Assembly: GCF_024802625.1 (NCBI RefSeq)
Contig: NZ_CP103372.1
Location: 1-64,000, forward strand
Length of the DNA: 64,000 bases
Origin: Massilia sp. H6
GTDB taxonomy: Bacteria > Pseudomonadota > Gammaproteobacteria > Burkholderiales > Burkholderiaceae_D
Direction of reading: 5' to 3'
Shown: in pieces, positions 43,233 to 52,230 of the stretch
Layout of the letters: the number at the start of each line of letters is the position of its first letter
How positions within the stretch are numbered: the stretch's first letter is position 1
The notes under the pieces: model-generated
Seen by the model: the letters and a program-made list of their open reading frames with translations, nothing else
Told to the model about the DNA's origin: nothing
The model's database searches: none
Program-made: the position numbers and the translations under genes

Positions 43233-44072
43233 ATGGTGGCCTCCCTGCTATCGGATCTTTCTATGTTGCTTGCAGCCGCCACATTCGAGGAACTACACGA
43301 TCGCCTACCCTACCTGAACCAGGAGGTGCCACCGCACCCAACGCCGCGTGGCAACACTCCGGAGTTCTACACGATGGTCCGTCTCCTTGCATCCATACCG
43401 TTGAGCACGGCCGATTTCCCGCTTCGGCTCACCAAGGACGAGAGTCCGGATTTTGCATTGCAGCTTGGCAGCGTGTCGATCGGCGTCGAGCACACCGAAG
43501 CGGTAGCCGAAAACGCGGTACATGAGAGTAAACTGCGTGCGGCTCAGGGTAGGGGCGCATATCTCGTCCAGCCTGCGGTGATTGGCGAGCCCAGAAAATC
43601 GCGTAAGCAGCTGCTGAGCGAGATCAGTGCGAACCGGTTTCCGGAGCCAATGGTGGGTGATTCCGTGGAACGCGGCTGGGTCGACGCCATGCTCCATTTC
43701 ATCAAAAAGAAGGCCGACAGCGCACAAAGGCCTGGCTATGCTGCGCACGACCAGCAATGGCTCGCAATTTACGACAACTGGACGGCGCCGGCCTTGAAGC
43801 GCGACTACGCCTTATCGCTCCTGCAGGAGGCTCTGCAGGCTAACGATCCTTTTACCGTGTTCGACCATGTTTTTATCCTCACCGGACAGATGGTGGTGGA
43901 GCTGACTCGCGGGCGGGCGTTACTGCACGTCCTGAACCACTGTCGGCGAGCCGAGGACGGGCCGGCCGGGGCCGGCGCCAGAATCAGGCGCGCGGCGCGC
44001 TACTTGCCATCGGGCCTTCGCTGTCGCTTTCACCGACCGGCCGATCTTGAGTATGCGGGCGCCGGCAACTGA
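43233..44072 (+). CDS. Hypothetical protein, restriction-endonuclease-like core, altered C-terminus
   Basis: The 279-residue frame contains DESPDFALQLGSVSIGVEHTEA near residues 70-92, an Asp...Val-Glu-His pattern like PD-(D/E)xK cores. After about residue 235 composition changes abruptly to Arg/Ala/Gly-rich sequence, suggesting a frameshift in the last 120 bases. An internal ATG at 43263 is an alternative start. Probable nuclease-fold accessory gene; start and end are uncertain. Confidence 0.5.
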   Translation: MVASLLSDLSMLLAAATFEELHDRLPYLNQEVPPHPTPRGNTPEFYTMVRLLASIPLSTADFPLRLTKDESPDFALQLGSVSIGVEHTEAVAENAVHESKLRAAQGRGAYLVQPAVIGEPRKSRKQLLSEISANRFPEPMVGDSVERGWVDAMLHFIKKKADSAQRPGYAAHDQQWLAIYDNWTAPALKRDYALSLLQEALQANDPFTVFDHVFILTGQMVVELTRGRALLHVLNHCRRAEDGPAGAGARIRRAARYLPSGLRCRFHRPADLEYAGAGN

Positions 44073-44225
44073 TTTCCGGCACAGTCACACCCGTGGACCC
44101 ACATCTCCTTGCGGCGCCCCGCACGGCCGTCGCAAGAATGCGCACCCGGTCTCAACGTAAACATTTATTATCAGGCTCTTCTGCAATCCCGTGGCGCGTC
44201 TTGAACGTCGCTCATTGCCCCTCTC

Positions 44226-44454
44226 ATGACAACCGAACAAACCCCTGATGAACCTTTGAGCATTGCAGACTTCCAGGCGAGCGGCTATGAAGCGCTGCCG
44301 GGAAGCGACAGCGAAAAGTGAATCGGCAGCCGGCGTCTATGCATGGTGGCTGGCGTTTTCCGTCATGTTCAGGTCGTTCTGGATGGAAACGCAAGCCGCC
44401 CCGACACCTGACGCCGCGCCGCCGCCTGCACCGGCAGAAGAGGGCGGTGCATGA
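44226..44454 (+). other. Two overlapping small ORFs, possibly one frameshifted gene
   Basis: The ORF at 44226-44321 encodes 31 acidic residues; an overlapping frame from the ATG at 44287 continues to 44454 with one hydrophobic stretch and a Pro/Ala-rich tail. Read with one frame change they would form a small protein with one transmembrane helix. No good ribosome binding site is visible and neither is recognised. Confidence 0.3.
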
Positions 44455-44592
44455 ACGGCGCGCCCGCCAGGCGGCAGCTTTCCAGGCTCGCGTGGGCATC
44501 GGCGAGAGCATACTGATTTCCAAGAATGTCCGGCTGCTTCCGAAAACGGACGCACCAGTGATAAGGTGCCGATTCAACCACGATCCTCTTGT

Positions 44593-45174
44593 ATGCGCTT
44601 ATATTCCTACGCCTGCACGGCCATCTCGGCATGCATGTTCGCCTGGCCTGCTGCAGCGCGAGCCGACACCTGGTACTACGTTAGCTTAAGCGCGGACGCT
44701 AAGCTAGTCGACCAGCAATGCGTCAGATTGCCTGGAGATACCACGCCGGCGGCGTCGTTATCCCAGCACGCCGGCGCCATCTCGATACTAAGTGACAAGA
44801 CGACGGCGGACCAGTCCCGCGTACTGGTCCTGTCAACCCGCAGCGGTAGCAAGTACGCGTTTACCAGTACGATGAAGGCCTGCCAGGCGTTCAGGGCGCC
44901 CATCTTGGCCGAAGCGTCGCGTCGCAAGGTGGTCGACACGCAGCAGTGGTTCGTCGCCCAACTCACGCGAGGCGACTGCATTCCAATGCGCGAGATGTTC
45001 GGCGGAGTCGCCACACCTGAAGCATTGCACCGCCAGATGACGAAGGATGGGACGCCGATGTCGCTCGAGCGCCGCGGAGATAGTATCAGGTTGATTTCAT
45101 TCGACAGGCAGAGCGCCCCACCGCTCCACCTGGTGAAAGGCGAAGCCATGTGCGGGGACTATGTCGGGAATTAG
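44593..45174 (+). CDS. Exported hypothetical protein
   Basis: The 193-residue protein starts with a signal peptide (about residues 1-24) and has four cysteines in the mature part, including CVRLPGD near the start and MCGDYVGN at the end. Regular small periplasmic fold; family unknown. The internal ATG at 44593 gives the best signal peptide. Lies 48 bases before palindrome copy 6. Confidence 0.6.
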   Translation: MRLYSYACTAISACMFAWPAAARADTWYYVSLSADAKLVDQQCVRLPGDTTPAASLSQHAGAISILSDKTTADQSRVLVLSTRSGSKYAFTSTMKACQAFRAPILAEASRRKVVDTQQWFVAQLTRGDCIPMREMFGGVATPEALHRQMTKDGTPMSLERRGDSIRLISFDRQSAPPLHLVKGEAMCGDYVGN

Positions 45175-45221
45175 TTTGAGGCTGCCGAAAACGTCACTCG
45201 TATCCGGTCGCGGCCTGGCAC

Positions 45222-45237
45222 CTTTCGCGCGCGAAAG
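45222..45237. repeat. Backbone palindrome copy 6
   Basis: CTTTCGCGCGCGAAAG lies 55 bases before the start of the split CoiA-like gene. With copy 7 it brackets that gene; after removal of the inserted element the two copies are only about 1.2 kb apart. Confidence 0.9.
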
Positions 45238-45291
45238 TGCTAGCCGGCGCTGCACTGGCGATCGGCCAAGTGGCTCCGGAGGGGCGATCCG

Positions 45292-45525
45292 ATGCCCCTG
45301 AGCGCGCGGTCGGCGAACGGCGTTGTGTCGCTCGTAGGAATGGACCAGCTAACGCTGGAAAACCTAAAGAGCCGGAACCGAACCGAAAAGCTCTTTACCG
45401 CGAAATGCTGCGGGGCGCCGGTACAGGTTCGGACCCCGGCAGGAAAAGTTGCGCACTTCTACCATCTGAGCACGACGCCGGGTTGCCAAGGCAGCAGCGG
45501 TGTCAGCCACATGCACGGCCACTAG
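45292..45525 (+). pseudogene. CoiA-like gene, N-terminal fragment
   Basis: The first 70 residues contain the CoiA-type zinc/His segment (LFTAKCCGAPVQVRTP followed by AHFYH and a later TTPGC). The frame then enters foreign DNA at 45503 and stops after seven more codons. GGAGGGG before the ATG at 45292 is an excellent ribosome binding site. The missing C-terminal part is found in frame at 60887-61740; joined at AGCGGTG the gene would encode 354 residues. The gene is therefore interrupted by the 15.4-kb integrative element. Confidence 0.8.
45496..45502. other. Left attachment core of the integrative element
   Basis: AGCGGTG inside the CoiA-like coding sequence (Ser-Ser-Gly codons). Sequence to its left is plasmid gene, to its right element. 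The wider context GGCAGCAGCGGTG matches the right end GGCGGAAGCGGTG at 11 of 13 positions. Confidence 0.7.
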
Positions 45526-45686
45526 CGCTTGTCGATGTCCACTGTCGATATCGGCTTGGTACGAACGCCAATGACAGTATGCCTTTCTCTATCCTCCAAA
45601 GTGCATGATGGTGCAATCGACGGCCACCGACATCTGATACCATTTTGTAGGTCGGCTTGATTGTCGCGATTTTAGGAGCCCAAGAA

Positions 45687-46877
45687 ATGGCTGGAACAAT
45701 CCACCGATTGAAAGCGTTAGTTGTGACTCAGAACACTACACCAGGGCTCTACAGTGATGGTGGAGGACTTTACCTTCAGATCATGAAAGCCGGTTCTAAG
45801 AGCTGGCTTTTCCGTTACATGCGCCAAGGGAAAGCCCGAAGCTTAGGGTTGGGCCCTGTACATACAGTTAGTCTTGCACAAGCCCGCCTGGCTGCCCACA
45901 CGTGCCGAGAGCAATTGCAGGCTGGCTTGGATCCGTTAGCCGTAAAAAAAGAGCTGCGACACGCCAAGAATATGGACGATGCTCGCGCACTCACCTTTCG
46001 TGACTGTGCGACGCAATATCATCTTGCGCACAAGGATGCATGGAAAAATAAGAAGCATGCTGACCAGTGGACTAACACGCTCGCGACCTATGCCTATCCA
46101 ACTTTCGGCCACTTTCCCATTGCGGACGTTGATGTAGAACTCGTCATGGCAGTACTCAATCCTATCTGGAAAGAAAAAACCGAGACGGCATCACGTCTTC
46201 GTGGCCGGATTGAGTCAGTGCTTGACTGGGCTACTGCACGCGGATACCGGCGCGGGGACAATCCGGCGCGGTGGAAAGGCCATCTGGACCATTTGCTCAT
46301 AAGCCGGTCGGCCGCAAACAAGGTCGTGCACCATCCTGCACTTCCCTACAGCCAGCTTCCTGCGTTCATCTCTGCTCTACGGAATGGCCTCGGCATCTCA
46401 CCACTGGCACTCGAGTTCACGATCCTATGTGCCAGCCGAACGAGCGAAACGATCAAAGCCACGTTCAATGAGTTCGACCTTGAAGCCAAAATATGGGTAA
46501 TACCTGCGGCTCGGATGAAAGCCGACCGCGAACACCGTGTGCCGTTGAGCGACCGGGCCTGCGCCATCGTCAAAAAGTTGGCGGATAACGCAGAGAACGA
46601 CTACGTCTTCCCTGGACGTAAGCAGGACTCACCGCTCTCAAATATGGCAATGCTGGAACTAGTGCGGGGGATGAACTTTGGGGCGATAACGGTGCATGGC
46701 TTCCGCTCAACGTTCCGCGACTGGGCAGGCGAATGCACGCACCATCCACGAGAGTGCATCGAGTTCGCCCTAGCTCATACGCTCAAAGACAAGACCGAAG
46801 CAGCCTACTTTCGGGGCGATCTGTTCGAGAAACGCCGACTGCTCATGAATGACTGGGCTGCCTTCTGCCGGTCCTAA
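45687..46877 (+). CDS. int: P4-type tyrosine integrase (DUF4102 family)
   Basis: The 396-residue integrase has the N-terminal DUF4102 arm-binding domain (TPGLYSDGGGLYLQIMKAGSKSW, residues about 18-45), a SAM-like domain (about 100-180) and the catalytic domain. The catalytic residues are visible in CASRTSETIKA, HGFRSTFRDW (HxxR) and ALAHTLKDKTEAAYFR. The ATG at 45687 is preferred to an upstream TTG because TAGGAG lies 8 bases before it. It sits 185 bases inside the left end, so it is the enzyme that integrated this element. Confidence 0.95.
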   Translation: MAGTIHRLKALVVTQNTTPGLYSDGGGLYLQIMKAGSKSWLFRYMRQGKARSLGLGPVHTVSLAQARLAAHTCREQLQAGLDPLAVKKELRHAKNMDDARALTFRDCATQYHLAHKDAWKNKKHADQWTNTLATYAYPTFGHFPIADVDVELVMAVLNPIWKEKTETASRLRGRIESVLDWATARGYRRGDNPARWKGHLDHLLISRSAANKVVHHPALPYSQLPAFISALRNGLGISPLALEFTILCASRTSETIKATFNEFDLEAKIWVIPAARMKADREHRVPLSDRACAIVKKLADNAENDYVFPGRKQDSPLSNMAMLELVRGMNFGAITVHGFRSTFRDWAGECTHHPRECIEFALAHTLKDKTEAAYFRGDLFEKRRLLMNDWAAFCRS

Positions 46878-47164
46878 TCCTACGGCCACAGGCATGCAGA
46901 GCGCGCCCTAGTAGCGCTCGCACGTTTGAATCTTCTTCGCATTTCCCGCAATCTGATGTACGCTTGCTACTCAGACGTATCGTAAGCCTAGCAACATCAC
47001 AGGTCAGAGAACGTCTTGCGAGGCCACTCCCAACGCCTTGCTCCCCTACCCCTAACCAAATTTAACTCTGCATAGCCATTGGCCCCGGCCGATGTTTAGG
47101 CGAACTTCGTTCGTCTACTCATTACGCTCAATGGCTCCAATTATTTTTGTGTTTTGGAGGTGTC

Positions 47165-47359
47165 ATGTTTTCAAAGAAGCTCATCAGACTCAACGACGTC
47201 CTAGAGATCACCGGTCTTTCCAAAAGTCAAGTATACGCCCTAATCGCTGAACGAAAGTTTGTTCGTCAGGTCAAGATTGCGCGTTCAAGCCGCTGGTCGC
47301 TCGACGCGGTAAATGCTTGGGTTGACGCCCGTGTCGCTGAAAGCGAGGTACCCAAGTAA
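47165..47359 (+). CDS. alpA: AlpA-type excisionase/regulator
   Basis: A 64-residue helix-turn-helix protein of the AlpA/MerR-like type: RLNDVLEITGLSKSQVYALI then FVRQVKI...RSSRWSLDAVNAWV. AlpA proteins activate integrase genes or act in excision of P4-like elements. GGAGGTG before the ATG at 47165 fixes the start. It follows the integrase gene and precedes the primase. Confidence 0.9.
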   Translation: MFSKKLIRLNDVLEITGLSKSQVYALIAERKFVRQVKIARSSRWSLDAVNAWVDARVAESEVPK

Positions 47360-47531
47360 GTCTGCAATTGGGCGCGTCCTTACCTTCCCGCTCAAAGTAA
47401 CCGATAACCGACTAAGCCGCATGAGTAACTTGAGTTGATTTTATATGTTTACTTTTTTTAACAAAAATAAAAAGTATAAACAATATAAATCGTACGCAAT
47501 TGACTCACTAGACAATCATTGAAAGTAACCT
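47360..47531. promoter_or_regulatory. AT-rich spacer before primase, possible origin or promoter
   Basis: From about 47437 to 47500 the sequence is almost pure A+T, with imperfect inverted arms GTTTACTTTTT and AAAAAGTATAAAC. In P4-like elements the DNA next to the alpha primase holds control and replication signals; nothing more specific is visible. Confidence 0.4.
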
Positions 47532-49835
47532 ATGAAAACTAACGTTAAACCTACTGACTACGATCACAGCCTTATGCAAGCTAGAGCCCTCTGCCACGCG
47601 GTACACGGTGAAGAGGGTAAATTTGGCTTGCTCTACATGATGCGTTGCAACCAGTCCCGTGTAGTTAAGGCGGTCGAACACAGCTACGGAACTTTCCACC
47701 AGCATGAATCTACTCTCGCTAGCCACGCGGCGGCGGGCTGGGAACCTTACATGATGGTTGCCGTTACGTCAGAAGCTGGTCATTCCTGCAGTGTCGTAAA
47801 GCATTCGTGGGCTGTTGCGGCGGATTTCGACAGTGGGCTGCCTGAGCTGCTTGAGTCGAATGAGCTCATTTCCCCCAGTTTCGTTGTAACGACGTCAACT
47901 GGACGCTGCCATGCCCTTTGGATCCTCGACGCCGTGTGCACCACAGAGCAGATGCAGTTTTTAGCAACTGTAATTCAAGAGCGCTTCGACGGCGATGTGG
48001 CATTTGCCCGCATGAATCAGGCAGTACGATTGCCTGGCTTCCTTAACCACAAGACTGGCGAAAAGGTGAAGTTGTACGACAAGCACTGCTCGGGAAAGCA
48101 CCACACCTACGACACGCTTTGCCATGCGTTCGATGCCCCTCTAGTCGCAAACTTGGAGCGCATGCTAAATCCCCGCATGAACGACAGATTGACTATCTCG
48201 AAGATCCACCACACGTCTGCGGATATGGTTGAAGACGCAGCAAGTGCCTTACCATATTTGAGCCACTTGGCATCTGATTACGATAGCTGGATTCGCATTG
48301 GCCTCGCCTTGGCGGGACTCGGCTCTGAGGGAGAAAAGCTGTTCCACACATTTTCAGCATACTCTTCTGACTACGATGCAGACTCCGTGGCGAAAAAATG
48401 GCCGTACCTGCTCAAGGCTGCAGATTTGTCGTCGATTCGTCCGCTGTTCTACGCTGCGCAACGAGAAGGATGGTCAAACCCTGGCTTCCGCAATCGAGAT
48501 GCCACCCCCAGCGTGCTAACCGACCGTGATTTCGGTGCGATGTGTGCTGAGGTCATGCATGCGGAGTTCGCTGTCATCGAGCATCCCGGGCAAAAGGGAT
48601 CGCCACACTTCTTGAAACAGGACGGCGGCAGCTATCGCCTTTTGACAGAGATTGAGCGCCGCAGCGAGACTGAGAGCGTATGCAAGGAGGTCATCGCCAG
48701 GTTCACTTCTGACGGTTTGAAGACGGCGTGGCTGAAGAAGATCGGTACTATTAAAGGCCTGAACGACGTATGTGATCACATTGCGGAAGTCTTGATCCGC
48801 AAGCACGAGGGCAACAAAGTCCGATCCTTCCCGTATTTTCCGTTCAAGGGAGGTGTGCTGAACATGCTGTCACTTGAGGTCGTTCCTAAGAAGTACCGAC
48901 CGCTGCCCCTTCACGCATCTACTGTCGTTTACGACCCAACCGCCGAAGCGCCTTTGTTTACACGCGTCGTCAACGAGATCTTTGAGAACGATGAGGACAT
49001 GGTGCGGTTTATGTTCCAGCTTTTCGGCCTCATGTTGCTTGGCCGCCCTGAGCAATATTTCTTTGTTTGGCTGGGTCGTTCGGCAAACAACGGTAAATCG
49101 CTCTTGGTGAAAGTCATGAAGAGTATTCTGGGGCCCTACTTCACCTTCCTACCCACAGCGGCGCTGATGGTGAAGTCACACACCTCAGACGGCGCAAACC
49201 CCGCTATCGCGCAATTGGCAGGGAAGCGTCTCGCTGTTGTTTCGGAACCTACAGCCAAGCAGTCGCTCGACTCTAGCTTAATTAAGCAGATTACTGGTGA
49301 TGGCCACATCAACGTCCGCGACAACTATGGCTCACCCAAAGATATGCCGGTAGAAGCCGTGATTTTGATGGTCGCAAACTACATGCCTGCCGCCATGGAT
49401 GATGACAACGGCCTATGGCGCCGTGCCCTTGTCGTTCCATTCAACCGCACGTTCACGCCGGAAGAGGACGACAAAGACCTTGCGGGCAAGCTCGAGAGGG
49501 AGCGGCCCGGCATTTTGAACATGATGCTTGAGGGCGCGCACGACTACTTACGGCATGGCCTGGTTGTGCCCGAAAAGGTCCGCGACTTTGTTGCTCTCCA
49601 ACGTCACGAGGTCGATCCGTTCGAGGCATTCCTTGCCGAATGCTTGAGCGAGTCACCCGGAAGCGCGACTCTGCTCAAAGACATTTATGCCGCCTACCTG
49701 ACTTGGTACAAGCAAAACACCCGGCTGCGTCGGATGACTAAACCTGAGCTGATCAAACGCCTTCAGCGGCTGTTCCTTAAAGGTGCTCGAGGTCACCTTC
49801 CTTTGTTTGAGGGCGTGGTAGTGGTTGGCGCATAA
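47532..49835 (+). CDS. P4-type primase-helicase (bifunctional replication protein)
   Basis: The 767-residue protein has an archaeo-eukaryotic primase-like N-terminus (RepB/Prim type, about 20-190), a PriCT-type domain (about 235-310, ALPYLSHLASDYDSWIRIGLAL), and a D5/SF3 helicase. In the helicase, Walker A reads GRSANNGKS near residue 516, Walker B is around VSEPT near 572, and the SF3 sensor MVANYMP is near 615. Such proteins replicate phage satellites and integrative elements from their own origin. GAAAG precedes the ATG. Confidence 0.9.
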   Translation: MKTNVKPTDYDHSLMQARALCHAVHGEEGKFGLLYMMRCNQSRVVKAVEHSYGTFHQHESTLASHAAAGWEPYMMVAVTSEAGHSCSVVKHSWAVAADFDSGLPELLESNELISPSFVVTTSTGRCHALWILDAVCTTEQMQFLATVIQERFDGDVAFARMNQAVRLPGFLNHKTGEKVKLYDKHCSGKHHTYDTLCHAFDAPLVANLERMLNPRMNDRLTISKIHHTSADMVEDAASALPYLSHLASDYDSWIRIGLALAGLGSEGEKLFHTFSAYSSDYDADSVAKKWPYLLKAADLSSIRPLFYAAQREGWSNPGFRNRDATPSVLTDRDFGAMCAEVMHAEFAVIEHPGQKGSPHFLKQDGGSYRLLTEIERRSETESVCKEVIARFTSDGLKTAWLKKIGTIKGLNDVCDHIAEVLIRKHEGNKVRSFPYFPFKGGVLNMLSLEVVPKKYRPLPLHASTVVYDPTAEAPLFTRVVNEIFENDEDMVRFMFQLFGLMLLGRPEQYFFVWLGRSANNGKSLLVKVMKSILGPYFTFLPTAALMVKSHTSDGANPAIAQLAGKRLAVVSEPTAKQSLDSSLIKQITGDGHINVRDNYGSPKDMPVEAVILMVANYMPAAMDDDNGLWRRALVVPFNRTFTPEEDDKDLAGKLERERPGILNMMLEGAHDYLRHGLVVPEKVRDFVALQRHEVDPFEAFLAECLSESPGSATLLKDIYAAYLTWYKQNTRLRRMTKPELIKRLQRLFLKGARGHLPLFEGVVVVGA

Positions 49836-49918
49836 ACCGAGGCTGGCGCACGCCAAAGCAGGCTAGTCGCAGCCGCGAAGCGCGTGCGCCAATTCAGCAG
49901 AGACGGCAATTTGCATTG

Positions 49919-49933
49919 ATATACATCGTATAT
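49919..49933. promoter_or_regulatory. Operator-like inverted repeat before AbrB/MazE-like gene
   Basis: ATATAC-ATC-GTATAT is a perfect 6-bp-arm inverted repeat, 22 bases before the ATG at 49956. AbrB/MazE proteins typically repress their own genes through such sites. Confidence 0.65.
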
Positions 49934-49955
49934 TAATCGTTCAGGGAGTAAGAAC

Positions 49956-50162
49956 ATGACCAAGATAAACCGTTGGGGAAATAGTCTCGGGCTACGCCTG
50001 CCGAAGGAAATAGCGGCTAGTGCCGGGTTAATTTCGGGAGCTTACGTAAGAGTCCGGTTATTGGACTGCGGCGCATTGCTGGTCACGCCTGTTGCGGTTC
50101 CAATTGCTATCGCCACTCCGGCCATTGGGGTCAAGTCACCGAGAGAAGTCGTGAAGTGGTGA
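49956..50162 (+). CDS. AbrB/MazE-family antitoxin-like protein, no partner
   Basis: The 68-residue swapped-hairpin protein begins with INRWGNSLGLRLPKEI, the MazE/PemI signature of DNA binding, followed by a beta strand pair and a hydrophobic, Ala/Ile/Pro-rich tail. GGGAG precedes the start. Its usual toxin gene (MazF/PIN) is not found after it; only a 500-bp gap follows. It may be an orphan antitoxin or a lone regulator of the element. Confidence 0.85.
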   Translation: MTKINRWGNSLGLRLPKEIAASAGLISGAYVRVRLLDCGALLVTPVAVPIAIATPAIGVKSPREVVKW

Positions 50163-50656
50163 TCTAATCCGATCTCGCTCAGACTGGCAACCCGCAACAC
50201 ATCACTTGAGAGCGCATGTCCACATTACTATGTAGTTGTCGGCCCAACTACAGCGCTGGCTGGCCTAAATGCTGAAACAGCCACATGCCGCACTTTGTAC
50301 TTCGGAGCGCCACTCCCAATACGCGGCAGGTGAAATTCGCCTACGAATGCCAGCCCTAGGCGGCGACTGCAGTCGGTTACCTGAAGTCCATCATACTCAG
50401 TCGACTTCGCTGCGAACTCGGTTCGCCAGTTCAGCATTCGGCCGCTACAATTGTCACGTTGCACATAGATCAGCAGAGCACCTGCATTGTGATTCGGCGT
50501 ACCTCCGCTTAAGATGTTCAAAGTAGATCAACTGTGGCCTCCCAATTGCACATTGAACAATTATTGCACAGGTGACTCTACTTGCGGCAATTGCGTCATT
50601 GCTTCGACGCCGCGTTGACTCTCTGCAACATCGCTTCCGCTTTTAGAACACCGGAA
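50163..50656. other. Gap without a supported gene
   Basis: A minus-strand frame at 50228-50521 looks partly protein-like but needs a TTG start and has no ribosome binding site. The missing toxin partner of the AbrB/MazE-like gene would be expected here, and none is recognisable. Confidence 0.4.
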
Positions 50657-51643
50657 TTACAGCAGAGTAGGTATCTTCCTTTGACTAGCAGGCCTGATGT
50701 ACCGTGCAAGCGAAGCTGAGCTTCTATGACCGGTCTGGCCGGAGATAAGGAAAGTTGCCATGCCTGCTTCCGCTGCTTCGGTGCAGAAGCCGGCACGCAG
50801 GCTATGTCCGGCCACGTCCTTGGCCGCTTGATCGCCGGACATCGTTCGCACTGCAGCCTTCACGATCAACGCTACTGATTTCGGCACGAGCGCCGCGTCA
50901 CCGACAATATGGTCATGACGACTTATTTGCCGAAAGAGCGGACCTGCACTTATCTCAGAGATAGCGAGCCAGTGGCGCAGTGCCTTCACCGGGCAACGAG
51001 CCCCACGCGCATGAGGAATAAAGACCGTGCGTCCGACTCCTTCCTGGTCAGTTTTCGAGCGTCGAATTAATAGCTCGATACCGGTATCGTATGCAGTTAC
51101 GTCCTCGACGCGCAACGCGACTATTTCTGAGCGGCGCAGAGCGGCGGCGAAACCACAAAGAATCAGAGCCGAATCCCTGGCTCGACGCATCGGCTTGCTT
51201 TTGTCGATATGGACCATCAACTCCAGTAGGTCATCCTTCACGAGGGCTCTAACCTGCCGTTGCTTGACACCAATGGTTCTTCGTATGCCAATCATTGTTT
51301 GCTTGACCATACGGTTCATGGTTGGAGACTCAAGACCTTTGTCGGTATGTGCACGGTGTATAGCAATGAGGCGATGTTGAAGTGTAGCGATGGCCAGTGT
51401 TCCTGCAAAGCGAGCCAGATATTCAGCCACAAACTCTGGCGTCGCTGGCACACTGCCGCCGTGCTGGTAAAAGTGCCGCATGTCGTCAGCGTACGAGCGC
51501 AGCGTCGCTTTTGATTGTGCTGCAGCAGCGTAAGTGGCCGCGAGCGCTGCCGAGCTGCCAACGGCGGTTTCTATCGACCTGCTCGAGACAGAGGTTGACG
51601 GGAAGGGGACAACGAGTGGTGTTAGCCGATTTGAAGTTTTCAT
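50657..51643 (-). CDS. Tyrosine recombinase (XerC-like)
   Basis: The 328-residue recombinase has an N-terminal core-binding domain (about 45-140) and a C-terminal catalytic domain. The catalytic segments are ALRRSEIVALRV, GHSLRAGFCTEA (HxxR) and GHRSSASLARYIRP with the final tyrosine. It is of the type carried by integrative elements next to ICE-specific small genes and is unlike the P4-type integrase at the left end. It may mobilise a nested unit or resolve the element. Confidence 0.9.
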   Translation of the reverse strand: MKTSNRLTPLVVPFPSTSVSSRSIETAVGSSAALAATYAAAAQSKATLRSYADDMRHFYQHGGSVPATPEFVAEYLARFAGTLAIATLQHRLIAIHRAHTDKGLESPTMNRMVKQTMIGIRRTIGVKQRQVRALVKDDLLELMVHIDKSKPMRRARDSALILCGFAAALRRSEIVALRVEDVTAYDTGIELLIRRSKTDQEGVGRTVFIPHARGARCPVKALRHWLAISEISAGPLFRQISRHDHIVGDAALVPKSVALIVKAAVRTMSGDQAAKDVAGHSLRAGFCTEAAEAGMATFLISGQTGHRSSASLARYIRPASQRKIPTLL

Positions 51644-51746
51644 GGCTGGTTTAGTGACTCACAATAATAGATTAGAGGCATCTGACGAACTTGAAAAAAA
51701 CGGCGGCGCAATGGCCGCCGGTCATAGGGAAGTTAAACCTCCAAGT

Positions 51747-52070
51747 TCAATACTCTTCCGGAAGAAGTAGCGTTGTACATGCACGGTCGCCTTCTGTAAT
51801 CACCCATAGCCGTGCGCTGCCCAGGTTGAAGGACGAAAGGATACGTTCGCCGTCTTCGATGGCGTCTTTGTTAGCTTGGGCATCTTGCGCTCCGACAGTA
51901 CCAAAGTCACCACGCTGATGTCTGTCCAAAAATAGTGCAGCGGTCGTCCCGGTGCGATCAAGCAGGTCAAGTGCCCCAGGTGTGGCACGGATGCACCCGA
52001 GTTGGAATAGCGCAGGGCCATTTTGAGCGCAGTGTTCCCGTCTGGCAGATGCCTGATGGTTTAAGCTCAT
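51747..52070 (-). CDS. ICE/plasmid-type small conserved protein
   Basis: The 107-residue protein contains FQLGCIRATPGALDLLDRTG, a central Gly-Asp-Phe-Gly segment and the ending TEGDRACTTLLLPEEY, a pattern I recognise from a small conserved protein found on many betaproteobacterial islands and plasmids. Function unknown, though it is sometimes annotated near restriction genes. Transcribed in the same direction as the next gene. Confidence 0.7.
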   Translation of the reverse strand: MSLNHQASARREHCAQNGPALFQLGCIRATPGALDLLDRTGTTAALFLDRHQRGDFGTVGAQDAQANKDAIEDGERILSSFNLGSARLWVITEGDRACTTLLLPEEY

Positions 52071-52193
52071 TTTTTACCTCATTGTGAAGTGACTGCCACG
52101 CCGCGACGACGCTCGGCCATTCGGCCGTGCTAATTAACCATGAGATTCGGGTTGAAAGATACTGTGCAATGCCGACGGCGTGCGGAGGTTATG

Positions 52194-52216
52194 GCCACGA
52201 CCTGTCAGGTCGTGGC
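52194..52216 (-). terminator. Perfect hairpin, terminator-like
   Basis: GCCACGACCTG-T-CAGGTCGTGGC forms an 11-bp stem with a minimal centre. It lies 14 bases after the stop (52231) of the leftward gene. No T-run follows, so it may be an RNA-stabilising hairpin or a protein-binding site. Confidence 0.5.
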
Positions 52217-52230
52217 GGTCCTGAAGAACC

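Noticed and set aside
41474..43525. 683-codon plus-strand ORF opposite the HEPN-type gene
   Set aside because: It is a GC-driven shadow of the DUF4209 gene and its neighbour, with no start signal or family similarity.
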